DNA of 64,000 nt from Corynebacterium massiliense DSM 45435 (GTDB taxonomy: Bacteria > Actinomycetota > Actinomycetes > Mycobacteriales > Mycobacteriaceae): positions 496,001 through 560,000 of the forward strand of contig NZ_CP063189.1 in assembly GCF_028609805.1 (NCBI RefSeq), given 5' to 3'. This document shows positions 61,097 through 64,000 of this stretch, one piece after another. The notes beneath the pieces are model-generated. The model was not told the origin of the DNA. It saw nothing but the letters and a program-made list of their open reading frames with translations, and made no database searches. Position 1 is the first letter of the stretch. Every line of letters starts with the position of its first letter. The translations under genes were made by a program, and so were the position numbers.

Positions 61097-62471
61097 GGGT
61101 CAAAATGTGTGTCTGGCTCGGCGTGTCGCGGGGGTTAGATTTGGCCTTTTTGAATGCCGATTGAGTGGGTGTAGTCGGTGTCGATAGCGTTGTCGTAGAG
61201 GGCTGGGCGTCCTGTTTCGTGGTCGGCTTGGTTCTCGGTTTGGGTCAGGGTGGATACTTTGGCGAGTTGGCCCTGGCCCCAGTCGGACTGCCTGGCGATT
61301 CGTACTGGATCGTCAGGCAGTTCCGTTTTTAAGTAGAGCCACCAATCCAGCATGCGGCGTTGTCGTTCGCCTGATCTGCCGCGGTGGGTTCTGGCGAGCA
61401 GTTTGAGCTGGGCGTTGATGCCGCCTTCTAAGCTGTTGGTGGTGGATTTGATCCGCTCGGGCGCAAGGACTCCTGCTGGCGGGTTGAGGTAGACAAACAG
61501 CATCTCGGACCGCCAAAGATGGTTGAGGCTGTTGTAGGCCTTGCGCACGTTGTGGTGGGTCCACACGCGGGTCCATGCACCTGTTTTGGGGTCTTTGATC
61601 ATGGTTTTCTCGTTCATCCATTCCCGGTAGATCGTTGAAAACTCGTGCAGTTGCACACCCCACGCGGCGGCTTCATCCAGTGTGGTGATCCGGGTCAGTT
61701 TCAGCGCAAGTCGGTAGATGGTGCGCCCGGCATCGGTGCGTGGGTTGGTGGTGGTGGCGGCGGACCACGCGTTGGGCGTGGACGAGGCAGCGTTGAATTT
61801 TCGTAGTCGGCCAGCACTTTTTGATTGCGCTGTATGCGCCTTGGCCGCCGTCGATGACGGCGATGAGTGGGCTTCGATGCGTTCAAGCAGCAGTTGGTAG
61901 TCGCGGGTGGTTTCGTGTTTGCACCAGTGCCAGGCGATCACGTGGTCGATGGTCGCCGCGACGATCAGGCAGCCACCGGCGGTGTAGGTGCCATCGAGAA
62001 ATACCTGGTCGTAGATCCGCTTGTGGTGGCCGGCGGTGGGGTCAGGCACATCAACGAGCCAGCACCACTTGAAGCGCCGCTTCATGGTGGCGCGGCTAAC
62101 ACCGTTTCGTTTGGCTAGGTCGTCGAGTGATATTGCGGTGGTGCAATGCTCGATGAACTGGGTGAACACTGCCGCGTTGGTGATGTCGTTTCGACGTTTG
62201 ACGCTGGAGGCGCCGCATTGTTTGCAGCGCCATCTGGTGGTGCCTTTGCTGGTGGTGCCGTTGCGTTTCATTTCACCGCCGCAGTGGCAGCGTGGTTGGT
62301 TCTTCGACATTGCGACACCACACCACGCCGCGCATAGCACATCACGGCTGCCACACCGAGGATTTCCCGTCGGGGGCTAGATATATGCTTCCGGAGCATA
62401 TACTTTCCGGAAACCTACAGGTCAATCCGTGAAAATCCGCGATTCCGGACACACTTTTTGACCCTTAACCC
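61090..62471 (-). mobile_element. IS1249-like insertion sequence (1382 bp)
   Basis: Both ends carry imperfect inverted repeats: left gggttaagggtcaaaa then gtgtgtctgg; right end (reverse complement) gggttaagggtcaaaa then gtgtgtccgg, differing by a single base in each part. Flanking 8-bp duplications are perfect. The single transposase gene is of the IS1249 (mutator/IS256-related) type with an N-terminal zinc ribbon. From memory IS1249 of C. xerosis is 1385 bp; this copy is three bases shorter, which equals the three bases missing from its transposase. Near the right end (62384-62405) is a TATATGCTTCCGGAGCATATA partial palindrome. Confidence 0.93.
61135..62310 (-). pseudogene. IS1249-type transposase with two compensating frame lesions
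   Basis: The frame reads through 391 residues from MSKNQ with a zinc ribbon (RCHCGGEMK, RCKQCGASS), a helix-turn-helix (LDDLAKRNGVSRATMKRR) and RRFKWCWLVDVP. KRIYDQVFLDGTYTAGGCLIVAA holds the first catalytic Asp, and TTNSLEGGINAQLKLLARTHRG the C-terminal Glu. But residues of about 147-186 are unlike the family; the expected VIDGGQGAYSAIKKCW...IQRCLVHAQRVVRR is present in another frame between about 61760 and 61868. One base appears lost near 61868-61871 and two near 61748-61760. The second catalytic Asp is therefore out of frame and the enzyme is probably inactive. Confidence 0.85.
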
Positions 62472-62479
62472 TGCATCGA
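62472..62479. repeat. Target-site duplication, right copy
   Basis: tgcatcga, identical to 61082-61089, directly after the right inverted repeat of the IS. Confidence 0.95.
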
Positions 62480-62774
62480 CGTGCCGGAGCACACCGTGGT
62501 GCGCAAGAACCCGGATGGGCAGGACGAGGAAATCTCGCTGACCCCGCTGGAGTTCGATCTCTTGGTGGAAATGGCCCGCAAGCCCGGCCAGGTGCACACC
62601 CGCGAGGCGCTGTTGGAGTCCGTGTGGGGCTACCGCCACGCCTCCGACACCCGGCTGGTCAACGTGCACGTACAGCGTCTGCGCGCCAAGATTGAGCGCG
62701 ATCCGGAGGATCCGCAGATCGTTCTCACCGTGCGCGGCGTGGGGTACAAGACCGGCAAAATTGCGGAGGACTAA
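62472..62774 (+). pseudogene. mtrA: mtrA, 3' part (DNA-binding domain)
   Basis: Begins with the right target duplication tgcatcga and continues the interrupted gene: VPEHTVVRKNPDGQ, ISLTPLEFDLLVEMARKPGQV, VWGYRHASDTRLVNVHVQRLRAKIE, and VLTVRGVGYKTG, the complete OmpR-type winged helix. A GTG at 62481 could open a 97-residue frame, but no ribosome site lies before it and only an outward IS promoter could transcribe it. The domain itself has no further lesions. The stop codon at 62772-62774 is immediately followed by mtrB. Confidence 0.95.
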
Positions 62775-64000
62775 GTCATCCTCCGTCGCCTCCAACAGTT
62801 CAAGGACGCTTTTGTAGAAGCGTGGCGCACCTCGCTGCAGCTGCGAGTGATCGGCATGATCCTCGTGGCCTCGACCGTGGTGATTTCAATCCTGGCGTAC
62901 GCGCTCATCTCGGTGCTTACCCAGCGCCTCGTTGACCAAAAGCGGGACATCGCCAGCCAGGAGATCGATCGCGCGCGTGTGGCGGTGGAGCAGCAGATCG
63001 ATGCGTCGGGCACCGCCAACTCCACGCAGGTGCGCATCAACTCTGCGCGCGCGGCGCTCAGCCAGCTTTCCGCCCAGGGCGGCGACCGCCAGGCGACGTA
63101 CGAGCCGGTCATCGTGGTGGAAAACCCGGACGGGTCCATCGTCACCTCGCCGGAGGGCTACCGCGTCCCGGATAACCTGCGCGAGCTGGTCAGCGACGGC
63201 AATATCGCGGATCAATTCACCACGATCGAGCAGGCCGACGGCAGCTCCTACCACGCGCTCATGGTGGGCTCGCCGACCCACTCGGACATCCGCGACGCGC
63301 AGGTCTACCTCGTGATGTCGATGGAGAGCGAAGAGTCCACGATGGCGCTGATGCGCGGACTCCTCTCCGCTGCCGGCGTGGTCATGGTGGTGCTGCTCGT
63401 GGGCATCGCGTGGCTGGCAACCCAGCAGGCCATTACCCCGATCCGCTCCGCCTCCCGCATCGCGCAGCGTTTCGCCGCCGGCCACCTCCGCGAGCGCATG
63501 CCGGTGGACAGCGAGGACGAGATGGGCCGGCTGGCCAGCTCGTTCAACGACATGGCCGACAAGTTGTCCAAGCAGATCACGCAGCTGGAGGAGTACGGCG
63601 ATCTGCAGCGGCAGTTCACCTCGGACGTCTCCCACGAGCTGCGCACGCCGCTCACAACGGTGCGCATGGCCGCGGACATGATCACCGACGATCCGGAATC
63701 GCTGGCCCCGCACCACCGCCGCGCCGCCGAGCTCATGACCCGCGAACTCGATCGCTTCGAGGAGCTGCTCGCCGACCTGCTGGAGATCTCGCGCCACGAT
63801 GCCGGCGTGGCCGACCTGTCTGCCGTCCCGGTGGACATTCGGCGCTGCGTGGAATCGGCGTTCACCCAGGTGGATCACCTCGCCGAACAGCTCGGCGTGG
63901 AGGTGCGCCTGCGCATGCCGGAAGAACCGGTCACCGCGGAGGTGGATTCACGGCGCATCGAGCGCATCCTGCGCAACCTGCTCGCGAACGCCATCGATCA
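62775..64000 (+). CDS. mtrB: Sensor histidine kinase MtrB, 5' part; expected start codon is GTC
   Basis: The frame following the mtrA stop encodes a histidine kinase to the window end: a cytoplasmic start, TM1 (IGMILVASTVVISILAYALISVL), an extracellular sensor of about 150 residues, TM2 (GVVMVVLLVGIAWLA), HAMP (ITPIRSASRIAQRF...), and FTSDVSHELRTPLTTVRM with the phospho-His. GGAGG at 62765-62769 is placed for a start at 62775, but that codon is GTC, followed by ATC. The first ATG/GTG/TTG in frame is GTG 62847, just before TM1. The kinase may start at a rare codon, start late, or be non-functional. Confidence 0.88.

Noticed and set aside
61135..62310. Reading the transposase as one intact 391-residue enzyme
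   Set aside because: The middle 40 residues do not fit the family, while the expected sequence with a catalytic Asp is present in another frame at the same place.

Overview
The window is a high-GC (roughly 60-65 %) stretch of chromosome from a Corynebacterium. The genus call rests on several markers: the mtrA-mtrB two-component locus after tmk and manA, the actinobacterial 6C RNA, the cell-envelope cluster LCP / glycosyltransferase / mannose-1-P guanylyltransferase / WhiB / DUF3499 / phosphomannomutase, a cysI-cysX-type sulfur locus with McbR-like operators, and an IS1249-type element. I cannot assign the species from sequence reading alone.

Layout. 1-4.9 kb: the end of a PH-domain gene, an HNH endonuclease (-), purK-purE (+), ribokinase (-) and a YdcF-like protein. 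4.9-10.1 kb: a galactose operon galM / sodium-solute symporter / small membrane protein / galT / galK, without galE. 10.2-19.5 kb: a 5-oxoproline (pyroglutamate) region. It has a YcsG-type NRAMP-fold transporter and a DUF1445 protein on the + strand, and pxpA, a fused pxpB-pxpC and a fused biotin carboxylase/carrier on the - strand, with an aldehyde dehydrogenase and a two-domain NAD-dependent epimerase between them. 19.6-23.3 kb: a three-gene operon for a glutamine-synthetase-like ligase, a FluG-like amidohydrolase and an M20 amidohydrolase. 23.5-26.4 kb: a large FAD/Fe-S 2-hydroxyacid dehydrogenase. 26.5-45 kb: mostly uptake systems (ascorbate-type PTS, gluconate permease, sugar MFS porter, fructose PTS and three HAAAP serine/threonine-type permeases), plus SSADH, an SDR, a TIGR03089 protein, 6C RNA and a large secreted protein that resembles a beta-pore-forming protein with a very acidic linker.

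45-52 kb: cell-envelope and mannose-sugar genes (LCP ligase, rhamnosyl-type GT2, GDP-mannose pyrophosphorylase, WhiB, a degenerate zincin, DUF3499, phosphomannomutase). 52.4-57 kb: sulfite reduction (cysI, cysX, sirohydrochlorin chelatase, TauE-type exporter, SUMT). The cysH/D/N genes usually found in this locus are absent. 57.2-64 kb: manA, a low-complexity anchored protein, a DUF4259 protein, tmk, then mtrA and mtrB.

The clearest unusual event is at the right end. mtrA is split exactly between its receiver and DNA-binding domains by a 1382-bp IS1249-like element with perfect 8-bp target duplications. The transposase of that element carries two lesions that together restore its frame, and mtrB downstream has GTC where a start codon is expected. 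The most interesting functional hypothesis is the pxpA / pxpBC / biotin carboxylase-BCCP operon, which contains every module of a urea-carboxylase-like biotin enzyme plus a lactam hydrolase.
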